Assembly (NCBI RefSeq): GCF_014697545.1
Contig: NZ_JACJSA010000020.1
Location: forward strand, 1 to 64,000
From: Oscillatoria sp. FACHB-1407
GTDB lineage: Bacteria > Cyanobacteriota > Cyanobacteriia > Elainellales > Elainellaceae
Direction: 5' to 3'
DNA length: 64,000 bases
Shown: positions 56,478-64,000 of the stretch, piece after piece
Layout of the letters: each line of letters begins with the position of its first letter
Position numbering within the stretch: position 1 is the first letter of the stretch
Translations under genes and position numbers: made by a program
Notes under the pieces: model-generated
What the model was told of the DNA's origin: nothing
Database searches by the model: none
What the model saw: the letters and a program-made list of their open reading frames with translations, nothing else

Positions 56478-57071
56478 ATGACGACTGAGAAATCAATAGC
56501 TCATCAAAACATTTACAACAACGCCGTTACCGGAGCGACAGCCAATCCAGTCATGCCCAATCCTGATGCTGAGGATGAGCACTTTATTGGTGAAGTCAAC
56601 TATGTTTTGAGTAACGCCGTTGAGTTAATTCGGGTTTTGATTGGGGCACATCAGTCAGCGATCGCCATCGTAGTTCAAGAAGATTGGAGTTCGATTCGCA
56701 AATTCTTTTCCCTCTCAGAAAAATACGCGGCTTGGGCAAATTACAGCACCCCTGCAACCGGATATGGCACCCATGGATGGCTATTACGCCACAATCAACC
56801 AGTACGCATGACTCAAGCCGAACTGGAAGCTCATCCCGAATGGAAAGGGTTTGGTGGTGAGGCAGGCAAGCATCCTCCCATGCGAGGATGGTTAGCCGCT
56901 CCCATTATTGGACGGGATGGTACAAATTGGGGGTTGCTTCAACTCTCTGATAAATACGAGGGTGACTTCACCGAAGAGGATGAGAAGCATTTTCTTAAAT
57001 TTACCGAACTCGTTTCAGCTACATTAGAGGCACTGTGGGAAGTGCGAAATCTCCGCAAAAAAGCAGCTTGA
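56478..57071 (+). CDS. GAF-domain protein
   Basis: 197 residues from ATG 56478, with GAGAGGAA upstream. After a 35-residue variable start, one GAF domain fills the rest: AVELIRVLIGAHQSAIAIVV, FFSLSEKYAAWANYSTPATG, MRGWLAAPIIGRDGTNWGLL and QLSDKYEGDFTEEDEKHFLK. The domain contains no cysteine, so a covalent bilin chromophore is unlikely. With no output domain it may be a small sensor or partner protein. Confidence 0.85.
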   Translation: MTTEKSIAHQNIYNNAVTGATANPVMPNPDAEDEHFIGEVNYVLSNAVELIRVLIGAHQSAIAIVVQEDWSSIRKFFSLSEKYAAWANYSTPATGYGTHGWLLRHNQPVRMTQAELEAHPEWKGFGGEAGKHPPMRGWLAAPIIGRDGTNWGLLQLSDKYEGDFTEEDEKHFLKFTELVSATLEALWEVRNLRKKAA

Positions 57072-57219
57072 GCCGCTTTCCCCTCTCAAATCACAATCCA
57101 TCCTTTGACAGAATCAACAAAAAATAAGCTAAGTCCGCAGTGCGACGTTCTCTGACAGGAGTGATTTTAGGATGCAGATAACTGGACGATCCGTTATTAC
57201 TCTTTAAGGAGCACATCCA

Positions 57220-57414
57220 ATGGCTGCTGTTAATCCAATTCAACTGCAAAAGCACCTCAAGGGGATGGATTACCCCGCTAGTAAGCAAAGTCTAATTGAG
57301 CACGCTAAAAAGCATGGTGCCGACAAAACTGCTCTGTCTGCCTTAGAGCAATTACCCGATGAGGAATATGAGACTCCTGCTGATGTCAGTAAGGCGATTG
57401 GTCAAACAGAGTGA
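57220..57414 (+). CDS. DUF2795 protein
   Basis: 64 residues with AAGGAG eight bases before the ATG. NPIQLQKHLKGMDYPASKQS and AKKHGADKTALSALEQLPDE then YETPADVSKAIG are the DUF2795 pattern, a small helical domain of unknown molecular role, often found in stress-related contexts. Followed 87 bases later by a strong terminator. Confidence 0.88.
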   Translation: MAAVNPIQLQKHLKGMDYPASKQSLIEHAKKHGADKTALSALEQLPDEEYETPADVSKAIGQTE

Positions 57415-57500
57415 TATCTGTTTACAGAGAATCTATCTTAAGGTTGAGAGGGGATCAGCCTCACCTTCAGGAGAATAAGAAAACCTAATGAGAAGCGTCA

Positions 57501-57526
57501 AACCCGGCGATCGCCGGGTTTTTTTT
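57501..57526 (+). terminator. Rho-independent terminator built on a HIP1 site
   Basis: AACCCGGCGATCGCCGGGTT followed by TTTTTT: a perfect 10-bp palindrome with a GCGATCGC octamer at its centre. It ends the DUF2795 transcript. The gap 57527-57668 contains nothing else. Confidence 0.92.
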
Positions 57527-57668
57527 GCCTCTCACTACCTTATCCTCAGCGTGTAACTCAAGTCCAGTGCAGCGTCACACCTTATTTTTAGGATTGTTGG
57601 TGTGAGCGAGACGCTTACGGCATGAGCAAGATGCTCGCACTACCCTAACTTTCAACTGTGACGTAGCA

Positions 57669-58799
57669 CTAGGCACTAATTAGACTTGGGGTTGGTAAGC
57701 TAGATGGGGTTAAGCAGGGCGTAGACACAACCGGAGGGTTGCCGGGCTTAGCAATAATATATCCCTGGACAAAATCAACTCCGCGATCGCAGACCCAATT
57801 TAACTCCTCAAACGACTCAATGCCCTCGGCAACTGTCTTGATCGCCAATCGCTGAGCGATTTCCAAAATCTTTTCGGTAATCGATGCTTTATAAGGATCT
57901 TGGTGAACTCGACGGATCAATTCCATATCTAGCTTGATAAAGTCTGGACGCAATTGATGCAACAAGTTGAGACTGGAGGAACCTGCCCCAAAGTCATCCA
58001 ACGCCACCAAAAAACCCGCTTCACGGTAATACCGCAAGATCAACATTAGATGGCTCAGATCTTGTGGATGGTTAGACTCAACCACCTCAAACACGACGCG
58101 ATCGTGAGGAATGTTAGCTTGATCGATCGCCTGAACCGTTGTCCTCAAACAAGACACCGGATCGTAGACCGCAACGGGTGTGAAATTGATAAAAAGGTGG
58201 GCGTCTAAGTTGTGGTGGTCCGCGCCACGAATTGCACTGCGCCGCGCTGCCAGATCGAGTTGCGATAGCACTCCTGCTGAGTGAGCCGCCTCAAACAGAG
58301 CACCCGGCATCACCAAATCGCCCCGCTCATCTACACCTCGCACCAGAGCTTCATAACCATAGATTTTGGAGGTGTTGTTGGCGTAGACCAGGGGTTGAAA
58401 ATGAGTCGTAAACTGGTCTGTCGCCAACATATCCAACAGCCACTCCGATTGGTTGAGTTGAATCAGGCGTTGCAAGGGCATCATGTCACCAAAGTCATGC
58501 AACTGGGGAGCCTCTGTGTGTGGCATGAGCAACACTTGAGTGTTTTCGATTTCAGGCGACGTCAGTACCGTGGTCAAGCCCACCAGCATCTCAGCCTGTT
58601 CTGGATTGTATGAAACACTTAATCCTCGTTGATGTCGCATTACTTCGTACTGAAGCTCAAGCTTGTCGAGGTAGCTAGCCATCTTATGCAGCGTGTGTAT
58701 CGATGGAAACCACAGATGGAGCAGATTAGCTCTTTTAACGCGACAGGGCAAAGATTGACAACGATTGCAGCGACTGGAACTCTTATTGGTGTGCTTCAC
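57669..58799 (-). CDS. EAL-domain cyclic-di-GMP phosphodiesterase
   Basis: 376 residues from GTG 58799. The N-terminal 110 residues contain a CNRCQSLPC cluster and LLHLWFPSIHTLHKM, a cyanobacterial N-terminal module of unknown ligand. The EAL domain (120-365) keeps all catalytic residues: GYEALVRG, Asn in LFINFTP, Glu in VFEVVES, DDFGAGSSS, Lys in FIKLDMELI, Glu in KTVAEGIES and Gln in DFVQGY. It should hydrolyse c-di-GMP, affecting motility or biofilm. The start is uncertain; an in-frame ATG at residue 40 would remove the cysteine cluster. Confidence 0.9.
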   Translation of the reverse strand: MKHTNKSSSRCNRCQSLPCRVKRANLLHLWFPSIHTLHKMASYLDKLELQYEVMRHQRGLSVSYNPEQAEMLVGLTTVLTSPEIENTQVLLMPHTEAPQLHDFGDMMPLQRLIQLNQSEWLLDMLATDQFTTHFQPLVYANNTSKIYGYEALVRGVDERGDLVMPGALFEAAHSAGVLSQLDLAARRSAIRGADHHNLDAHLFINFTPVAVYDPVSCLRTTVQAIDQANIPHDRVVFEVVESNHPQDLSHLMLILRYYREAGFLVALDDFGAGSSSLNLLHQLRPDFIKLDMELIRRVHQDPYKASITEKILEIAQRLAIKTVAEGIESFEELNWVCDRGVDFVQGYIIAKPGNPPVVSTPCLTPSSLPTPSLISA

Positions 58800-58987
58800 G
58801 TCTAACAGTAAGTATTTGTACTTATATATGGTTTATTTCTAGCAGAGATAGAGCACCCGAAAACCTGCTACTTAAGCATCCTTCTTCGATTTGCCAACTT
58901 AATCCACCTAAAGGCGGAAGTTAAGAAATGTAACTATTTCCTTTCATAGTTTATAACCTTTAGTGGCCCAGATGAAATCAGGCGTAA

Positions 58988-59043
58988 GCAAGGTTGCAGA
59001 GGAGTCCGCCAAACCCCACCCGTACAGGATTTATTCAATCCAC
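58988..59043 (+). repeat. Partial AAACCCGCCCGTAC-family repeat
   Basis: GTCCGCCAAACCCCACCCGT then ACAGGATTTATTCAATCCAC matches the 3' third of the repeat at 43594. It is part of a 454-base gene-free stretch (58800-59253). Confidence 0.6.
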
Positions 59044-59120
59044 AATTCTGAGCAATTTGCAGCCGCAGAATGGCTCCCTGGGTGGATAGTGCGACCCATG
59101 AATCTCGTTATTCTTTTGGG

Positions 59121-59228
59121 GTATGGCAACCGAAGGGCTGGTTAGGACGGAGCGCAGGGATGGAACCCGTAGCTGGGGGAGCAGTTCCCACACCTTTGTC
59201 TTAACTGTCTCGACAGTTGTTACATAAG
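59121..59228. repeat. Dispersed GGACGGGG/AACTGTCTCGACAGTT repeat, copy f
   Basis: GGCAACCGAAGGGCTGGTTA then GGACGGAGCGCAGGG, GCTGGGGGAGCAGTTCCCAC and the palindrome AACTGTCTCGACAGTT. It ends 26 bases before the next start codon. Confidence 0.75.
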
Positions 59229-59253
59229 ACGATGCAGCAACAAGGAGTAACGA

Positions 59254-60027
59254 ATGACCACCTCAAGTGTGACTGCACCTGAAAACACTGTTTCAGCGAT
59301 TTTGCAAGATCGGGCGCAAGTTGATACCATCATTCGCCGTTTACTCGATCAGGGCATTTCACGCGATCGCATTTCCGTCATCGGCAAAAACTTTCATACC
59401 GAAACCCGCATCTCAGGCTTCCTAACCCGCAAAGATCTAGTTCTCGGCGGGCTAAGGCAAGGCGGTATCTTTGGATCATTAGCAGGGTCTGTCTTGGGCT
59501 TGCTGACCGGGGTAGGGGTTCTCTTCATTCCCTTTGTGGGTACGGTCGTCGCAGCAGGACCCATCGGGGCAGTGTTGTTGGGGGCGGCAACTGGAGCGAT
59601 CGCTGGAGCCGCTGGAGCCGGGTTAGTTTCCACCTTCGTGGCGTTAGGATTGCCAGAAGACAAGGCAACTTTGTATCAAACCCGGGTTGAAGCAGGGCAT
59701 TTTTTAATGATGGTTGAGGCAGGTGCCAATCAGATGCAAGAGGTGCAAAAGCTGCTACAAGAGGCAGGTGGAGACGAAATTTCCATCATCAATACGCCAT
59801 TACCTCGCCAGCGATCAGGGCAGATTGAGGCCCCCACTCATCTCGCTCCAGAAGTGCGATCGCACTTGTCAGAAGCAGCCCAACAGGTCTATATCGATCG
59901 CTACAATGCGGCTCTCATTGAAACCAATGACGAACAGCAAGCCGAGCACATTGCCTGGGATGCCGTGCATCAGCAGTTTGACGAAGACGAGCATGGAGTC
60001 TGGTCAAGACAAAAAGCGGGCGTTTAG
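59254..60027 (+). CDS. General stress protein 17M-like domain fused to a ChaB-like domain
   Basis: 257 residues. N-terminal domain (5-50: [20 protein letters not shown] and RISVIGK) like YflT/GSP17M stress proteins. A Gly/Ala-rich segment (75-130: [20 protein letters not shown] then [13 protein letters not shown]) could form one or two membrane helices. From 190 onwards, [20 protein letters not shown] and [16 protein letters not shown] match ChaB. AAGGAG precedes the ATG. The gene stops 3 bases from the convergent kinase gene. Likely a membrane-associated stress protein. Confidence 0.85.
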   Translation: MTTSSVTAPENTVSAILQDRAQVDTIIRRLLDQGISRDRISVIGKNFHTETRISGFLTRKDLVLGGLRQGGIFGSLAGSVLGLLTGVGVLFIPFVGTVVAAGPIGAVLLGAATGAIAGAAGAGLVSTFVALGLPEDKATLYQTRVEAGHFLMMVEAGANQMQEVQKLLQEAGGDEISIINTPLPRQRSGQIEAPTHLAPEVRSHLSEAAQQVYIDRYNAALIETNDEQQAEHIAWDAVHQQFDEDEHGVWSRQKAGV

Positions 60028-60030
60028 CCA

Positions 60031-63000
60031 CTAACCACTCACCGACGATTGCTGCGTCACCTCCAGAATAGTGGACACAAGTTCTGAGACTTCGACGGGT
60101 TTTGCTAAGTGCCGTTGAAATCCACTGGAGAGGGCTTGTTGCCGATCAAAAAAGCTAGCGTATGCGGTTAGAGCGATCGCCGGAATTTGTCCCACGTCTG
60201 ACGACCAGGCTCTCACCTGTCGCAACAAAGTATATCCATCCTGTCGTGGCATAGCGATATCGCTCACCAACACATCGGGTTTAGCCCGAGACAAAACTGC
60301 CAATGCCTCGCTAGCTGAAGCGGCTGTGGTTACAGTGGCACCCTGTTGTTGCAGCACAAACGCTATAAACTCCCTGGAGTCTTGCTCATCATCGACAACC
60401 AGAATATGAAATCGTTGCAGGTCGGCTAACGGTTGAGCAACAGGGATCGCTGAATCCGATGAAGAATTTGGGGTGAGGTGTCGCTGAAACCGGATGGGAT
60501 CTTGTACTGGTGGCAGGGGCAACCTGACGACGAAAGTAGACCCCAACCCCTCTCCCGGACTCTCTGCCCACACAGTCCCACCGTGTAGTTCCACTAAATT
60601 GCGAACAATCCCTAAGCCTAGCCCCAACCCACCAAATGCCCGTGTCGTCTTGGCGTCAGCTTGTTGAAAGTAGTCAAACACATAGGGCAAGAAATCAGCA
60701 TTGATGCCCTTGCCTGTGTCGGTGACCGTGATTTGGGCATAGGTGGGCGTGTGGAGGGTAGGGTGTGGGGGGTGTGGCTCAACTACACTTGTCAGTCGAG
60801 GTGTGGAATGGGGGATGTAGTTGAGAGTTTCCCTGTTCATAGTTTCCTGTTCCCGATGTCGCACCTGGTCTAGCCTGACCTCAACTCGCCCCCCAGCAGG
60901 TGTAAACTTGACCGCATTTGAGACTAAGTTCCAGACAATTTGTTGTAACCGATTGGCATCTCCGAGAATAGGTTGAAGGGTTGAGTCGAGTTTAGTGTGA
61001 AGCTGAAGTCCCTTTGCTTCTGCCGACAGACGCACCGTTTCAAGAGCAGCAGCGACTGCGGATGTTAAATCAACGGATGTGATGTTAAGAGAGAGTTTGC
61101 CACGCAGAATCCGAGAGACATCTAGCAAATCTTCAATAAGTTGAGTTTGCAACTGAGCGTTTCGTTCAATTGTTTCCAAAGCACGATCAGTCGTCGCACC
61201 ATCAAATTGACGTTGACGCAGCAACTTTGCCCATCCCAAAATTGGATTAAGTGGCGTTCGTAACTCATGCGAGAGCACTGCCAAAAACTCATCTTTTGTG
61301 CGGTTCGCTGCTTCGGCTTGCGCTCGTGCCTGCCGTTCTGCCTCCAGTCGCCGCTCCCGTTCCAATTCCACTTGCTTGCGCTCAGTCAGGTCAATGACAA
61401 AACTCACACCGCGATCGTCGCAGTTCTCCAGCATCACCCCACCCAGAAACACAGAAACGCGACGATTATCCTTGCAAATGTACTCCTTCTCAACGGGTGC
61501 GGCGGCTCCAGTTTGCCTCATCTGGGCGATCGCCTGATCACTCAAATGCAGTTGCTCCGGAGGGGTCATATCTCGCCAATTCAATCGCCCCATCTGCAAA
61601 TCTTCTCGTGAATAGCCCACCATTTGCAGAAACGCATCATTGGCATCGGTGATAGTGCCCTGCACATCCCAAAAAATACAGCCTACTAAATTTGCCTCCA
61701 CTAATCGCCTAAACCGAGACTCGCTCTCTCGCAGGGCTTGCTCAATTCGCTTAAGCTCAGTCACATCCATGGCTGTGACACCTATCCCACTGACATAGCC
61801 ATTGGGCAAACAGATGGGGTAAAAGCTAACTAAACAATGGCGCAGAAATCCTGCCACATTGACCCCACTCAGTTCTTGATTAAAAATGGGTTGTTTTGAT
61901 TGCATCACCTGTTGCAGAGTGGGAGCTAAAACAGGTGCAAAGTCTGGTAACACATCCCATATTGTGCGATTAAGGTGCTCCGTTAGTGGAACTCCATTAA
62001 TTTCTGCGAGAGCATCATTAAGGTGAATGTAGCGTAACTCGCGATCGAGAAACGCTAAACCAATCGGTGAACCGAGCAAAAGTGCGTTGAGTAAAACTTG
62101 ATTTGTTTGTAGTGCAATTTCAGTTCTCTTGCGCTCAGAAATATCGACTGCGGCACCCGTAATTCCAATGACGTGCTGGTGTTCGTTGTATAACGGCTCA
62201 ACTGTTAAATCGAAATAAGAGGTTTGTCCCTGTAAAGGAATTTTGACCTCCGTTCTGACTCCGATTCCAGTTTCCAATACACGTTGCTTAGTCTGCATAA
62301 CCTGTGCTGCAACATCCGGTGGCAACAGGTCGCTATCCTGTTTACCAACAATCTCTTCAGGCAAACGACCGAATTTTGGGTTGTTATAGAGCCAGCTATA
62401 GCGTAGCTCGTGATCCTGATTAAAGATTGTGATGGGCAGGCTTTTGATAGCGACTCTCAACCGTTCTTCACTGTGGCGTAACGCCTCTTCGGTTTGTTTA
62501 CGTTGAGTGATGTCCAACGTGATGCCTGCCATTTGAATCGGCTCTTGTGCGTCGTTGTAATAGGCTCGACCGATCGCCGCAATCCATCGGACATGATCAG
62601 GCTGAACAACACGGTATTCAACATTACACGTTGACTGATCGGCGATCGCCTGCTTAATCGCTTGATCAACTCGGTTGCAATCGTCAGGGTGTAATGCATT
62701 GAGAAAAGTAGCGTAATTCAGTTCAGTAGCAGGATCGAGTCCCAACATAGCCTTGCAGCGATCGGAGCAGATAACCCGTCCCGAAGCAAAATGGTAATCC
62801 CACATCCCTAAATTTGCGCCCTCTATCGCTAATACCAGGCGATTTTCGCTCTCCTTCAAAGCGAATTCTGTTTGCTGCAAATCCTCAATGAGAGTTGCAA
62901 TCGATGAAACACACTCCTCCAAAGGAGGGTGAGTTAGCAGATGATCGGTTTGAGAAAGATGGCTTGTTTGCAGTTGAGTCTGAGCGGGCAGATGAGACAA

Positions 63001-63087
63001 ATTACGCCGTTCTAACTCATCGACACGACGACGCAACATCGCCAGTTCCTCAATTAATTCGTCCTTCGTCTTTTCATGATCAGGCAT
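60031..63087 (-). CDS. Soluble hybrid histidine kinase with four PAS domains and a receiver
   Basis: 1,018 residues. N-terminal coiled coil (1-35, KDELIEELAMLRRRVDELER); PAS domains at about 75-195, 205-320, 325-445 and 450-570, each ending ITQRK-, ISERK- or LTERK-like; HisKA (phospho-His in FLAVLSHELRTPLNPIL); HATPase (IVWNLVSNAVKFTPAGGRVE, GLGLGLGIVRNLVELHGGTV); receiver at about 890-1010 (LVVDDEQDSREF, Asp in VLVSDIAMPRQDGYT). No membrane helix. An unusual low-complexity loop (about 760-785, HPPHPTLHTPTYAQ) lies within the ATPase domain. Signal unknown. Confidence 0.92.
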   Translation of the reverse strand: MPDHEKTKDELIEELAMLRRRVDELERRNLSHLPAQTQLQTSHLSQTDHLLTHPPLEECVSSIATLIEDLQQTEFALKESENRLVLAIEGANLGMWDYHFASGRVICSDRCKAMLGLDPATELNYATFLNALHPDDCNRVDQAIKQAIADQSTCNVEYRVVQPDHVRWIAAIGRAYYNDAQEPIQMAGITLDITQRKQTEEALRHSEERLRVAIKSLPITIFNQDHELRYSWLYNNPKFGRLPEEIVGKQDSDLLPPDVAAQVMQTKQRVLETGIGVRTEVKIPLQGQTSYFDLTVEPLYNEHQHVIGITGAAVDISERKRTEIALQTNQVLLNALLLGSPIGLAFLDRELRYIHLNDALAEINGVPLTEHLNRTIWDVLPDFAPVLAPTLQQVMQSKQPIFNQELSGVNVAGFLRHCLVSFYPICLPNGYVSGIGVTAMDVTELKRIEQALRESESRFRRLVEANLVGCIFWDVQGTITDANDAFLQMVGYSREDLQMGRLNWRDMTPPEQLHLSDQAIAQMRQTGAAAPVEKEYICKDNRRVSVFLGGVMLENCDDRGVSFVIDLTERKQVELERERRLEAERQARAQAEAANRTKDEFLAVLSHELRTPLNPILGWAKLLRQRQFDGATTDRALETIERNAQLQTQLIEDLLDVSRILRGKLSLNITSVDLTSAVAAALETVRLSAEAKGLQLHTKLDSTLQPILGDANRLQQIVWNLVSNAVKFTPAGGRVEVRLDQVRHREQETMNRETLNYIPHSTPRLTSVVEPHPPHPTLHTPTYAQITVTDTGKGINADFLPYVFDYFQQADAKTTRAFGGLGLGLGIVRNLVELHGGTVWAESPGEGLGSTFVVRLPLPPVQDPIRFQRHLTPNSSSDSAIPVAQPLADLQRFHILVVDDEQDSREFIAFVLQQQGATVTTAASASEALAVLSRAKPDVLVSDIAMPRQDGYTLLRQVRAWSSDVGQIPAIALTAYASFFDRQQALSSGFQRHLAKPVEVSELVSTILEVTQQSSVSG

Positions 63088-63276
63088 TGTGATTCAGCTA
63101 ATTCAGAAGGAAACCTTATTCCTACTATAGGGTGAAGAACAAGACGTGAGAAACATAGCAATGCTTCATAACAAACATTAGAACAGAGTTAGAGGGTACA
63201 AAGGGTTTCACCCCTGAAGTCCTCCTCTCCTTTGTTCTAAAGGATGTAGCGACAGCGATCACGGTTACTATTTTTC

Positions 63277-63297
63277 GTACAGTACGAAGTACTGTAC
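63277..63297. promoter_or_regulatory. Perfect inverted repeat upstream of the hybrid kinase
   Basis: GTACAGTAC-GAA-GTACTGTAC, nine-base arms around a three-base loop, 190 bases before the kinase start. The 355-base gap 63088-63442 otherwise holds only a fragment of the CACCCCTG repeat. Candidate operator. Confidence 0.5.
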
Positions 63298-63442
63298 AAC
63301 TGTATAGCGCAAATAGGCACTATACATTCTGATAGATAAAGACGATTAACGGCTGCATTTCTACTTCTAACATCTGCCTGTAGAAGGAGTTCACATTAAG
63401 CTTTAGGGAATGATTAATGTGTCAATCACAGTTCTTTCAACA

Positions 63443-63979
63443 TTACATTTTTTGGAGTAACCGATGTAACAAAACGGTTTGAACCTCTAACGTTTTATAC
63501 CCTACCTGCTCAAATAAAATAACAATTTTGTCATTCTCATAACGCATCACCGTTCCCTCTCCCCAGGATTTGTGAGCTACACGGCTGTCGATTGCATAGG
63601 GTTGATGGCTCAATTGCTCCGTATGTTGTTGCGTAGTTCCAGTCTTACAGTTGTCACAGTTATCACACGGAGCCTCAAACTGCTCACCAAAATAATTGAG
63701 AATGTATTCTCGACGACAACTTCTTGACTCTGCATATCCGCGCATCATTTCTAAACGCGATCGCTCAAATTGCTGTCGTCGTTCTTGCACTTGAATCGCC
63801 GCCTCAGCTGTCTCTTGTGCCGTCATAGGTGTTTCTGTCGTCGTCACTTCTCCTGTCGGCAATGTCTCTACAGCACCCACTTCAGATAAGTGATTTAACG
63901 CACTTCTAACCTTCGTTGCAGATAACTCAACGTGTTCTTTTAACTCCTTCGGTGAAATGGGTTCTTCCTGACTTTGCAA
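63443..63979 (-). pseudogene. C-terminal part of a RecQ-type helicase, interrupted by an in-frame stop
   Basis: 178 residues resembling the C-terminal region of cyanobacterial RecQ: a winged-helix-like opening (SPKELKEHVELSATKVRSAL), then SRLEMMRGYAESRSCRREYI and FGEQFEAPCDNCDNC, the four-cysteine zinc site, and a C-terminal beta domain (SRVAHKSWGEGTVMRYENDK). The frame continues to the window edge as VSEILQ, which also looks RecQ-like, but a TAA lies in frame at 63992-63994. Either recQ is broken here, or a TTG at 63979 starts a separate zinc-binding protein. The helicase motifs would lie beyond the window. Confidence 0.6.
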
Positions 63980-64000
63980 GATCTCTGAAACTTACTCAAG

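Noticed and set aside
36894-59228. Dispersed repeats as a CRISPR array
   Set aside because: Copies are kilobases apart, differ in length and orientation and have no regular spacers.

Overview
This is a cyanobacterial chromosome segment. The HIP1 octamer GCGATCGC and near-copies occur throughout, in genes and between them. The window also carries several families typical of cyanobacteria: DevBCA-type exporters, HpsE-like glycosyltransferases, long PAS/GAF hybrid kinases and CheB-CheR-PAS fusions. The HpsE-like genes suggest a filamentous strain, probably Leptolyngbya-like, but genus is inference. Intergenic DNA is full of short dispersed palindromic repeats.

Bases 1-4,480 hold a beta-propeller-repeat PEP-CTERM protein, a small secreted protein and gene debris: the decayed 3' end of a second fabZ and the decayed end of an AraC-type regulator.

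Bases 4,482-24,547 are the main attraction, a lipid/polyketide biosynthetic cluster in two divergent arms. The minus arm runs acyl carrier protein, CylC-like di-metal oxygenase/halogenase, type I PKS (KS-AT-KR-ACP-thioester reductase), GT4 glycosyltransferase, methyltransferase, FabF, FabZ. The plus arm runs fatty acyl-AMP ligase, REC-AraC response regulator, DevB, DevC, DevA and a type II thioesterase. The logic fits activation of a fatty acid, loading on the ACP, C-H functionalisation (probably chlorination), one malonyl extension with ketoreduction, reductive release, glycosylation or methylation, and export through a DevBCA-type pump. I recognise each part but not this exact set, so the product is likely undescribed. 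3' remnants of second copies of both the halogenase gene and fabZ lie just downstream of the intact genes.

Bases 24,548-28,505 are accessory DNA: a truncated HNH-endonuclease-like gene, an overlapping pair of unknown genes, a secreted protein and a MazF-type toxin-antitoxin pair. Three attC-like imperfect hairpins separate the plus-strand genes there, suggesting an integron-type cassette array without a visible integrase.

Bases 28,506-42,019 encode signalling proteins: a CheB-CheR-PAS fusion, a stand-alone CheB with a zinc ribbon, a stand-alone CheR, and two large sensor kinases. Bases 42,722-45,893 hold a small acidic secreted protein and uvrB. Bases 46,627-52,020 hold five family-2 glycosyltransferases, two of them HpsE-like. 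Bases 52,030-54,730 hold an ECF sigma factor, its RskA-like anti-sigma factor and a fasciclin-domain protein, an arrangement recalling the actinobacterial SigK-RskA-MPT70/83 system. The rest holds a two-repeat protein, a GAF protein, a DUF2795 protein with a textbook terminator, an EAL phosphodiesterase, a 17M/ChaB stress protein, a third hybrid kinase and the C-terminal part of a RecQ helicase with an in-frame stop at the window edge.

Starts were often moved from the longest open frame to an internal codon with a Shine-Dalgarno sequence or a family-typical N-terminus; this is stated per gene. I saw no rRNA, tRNA or CRISPR array.
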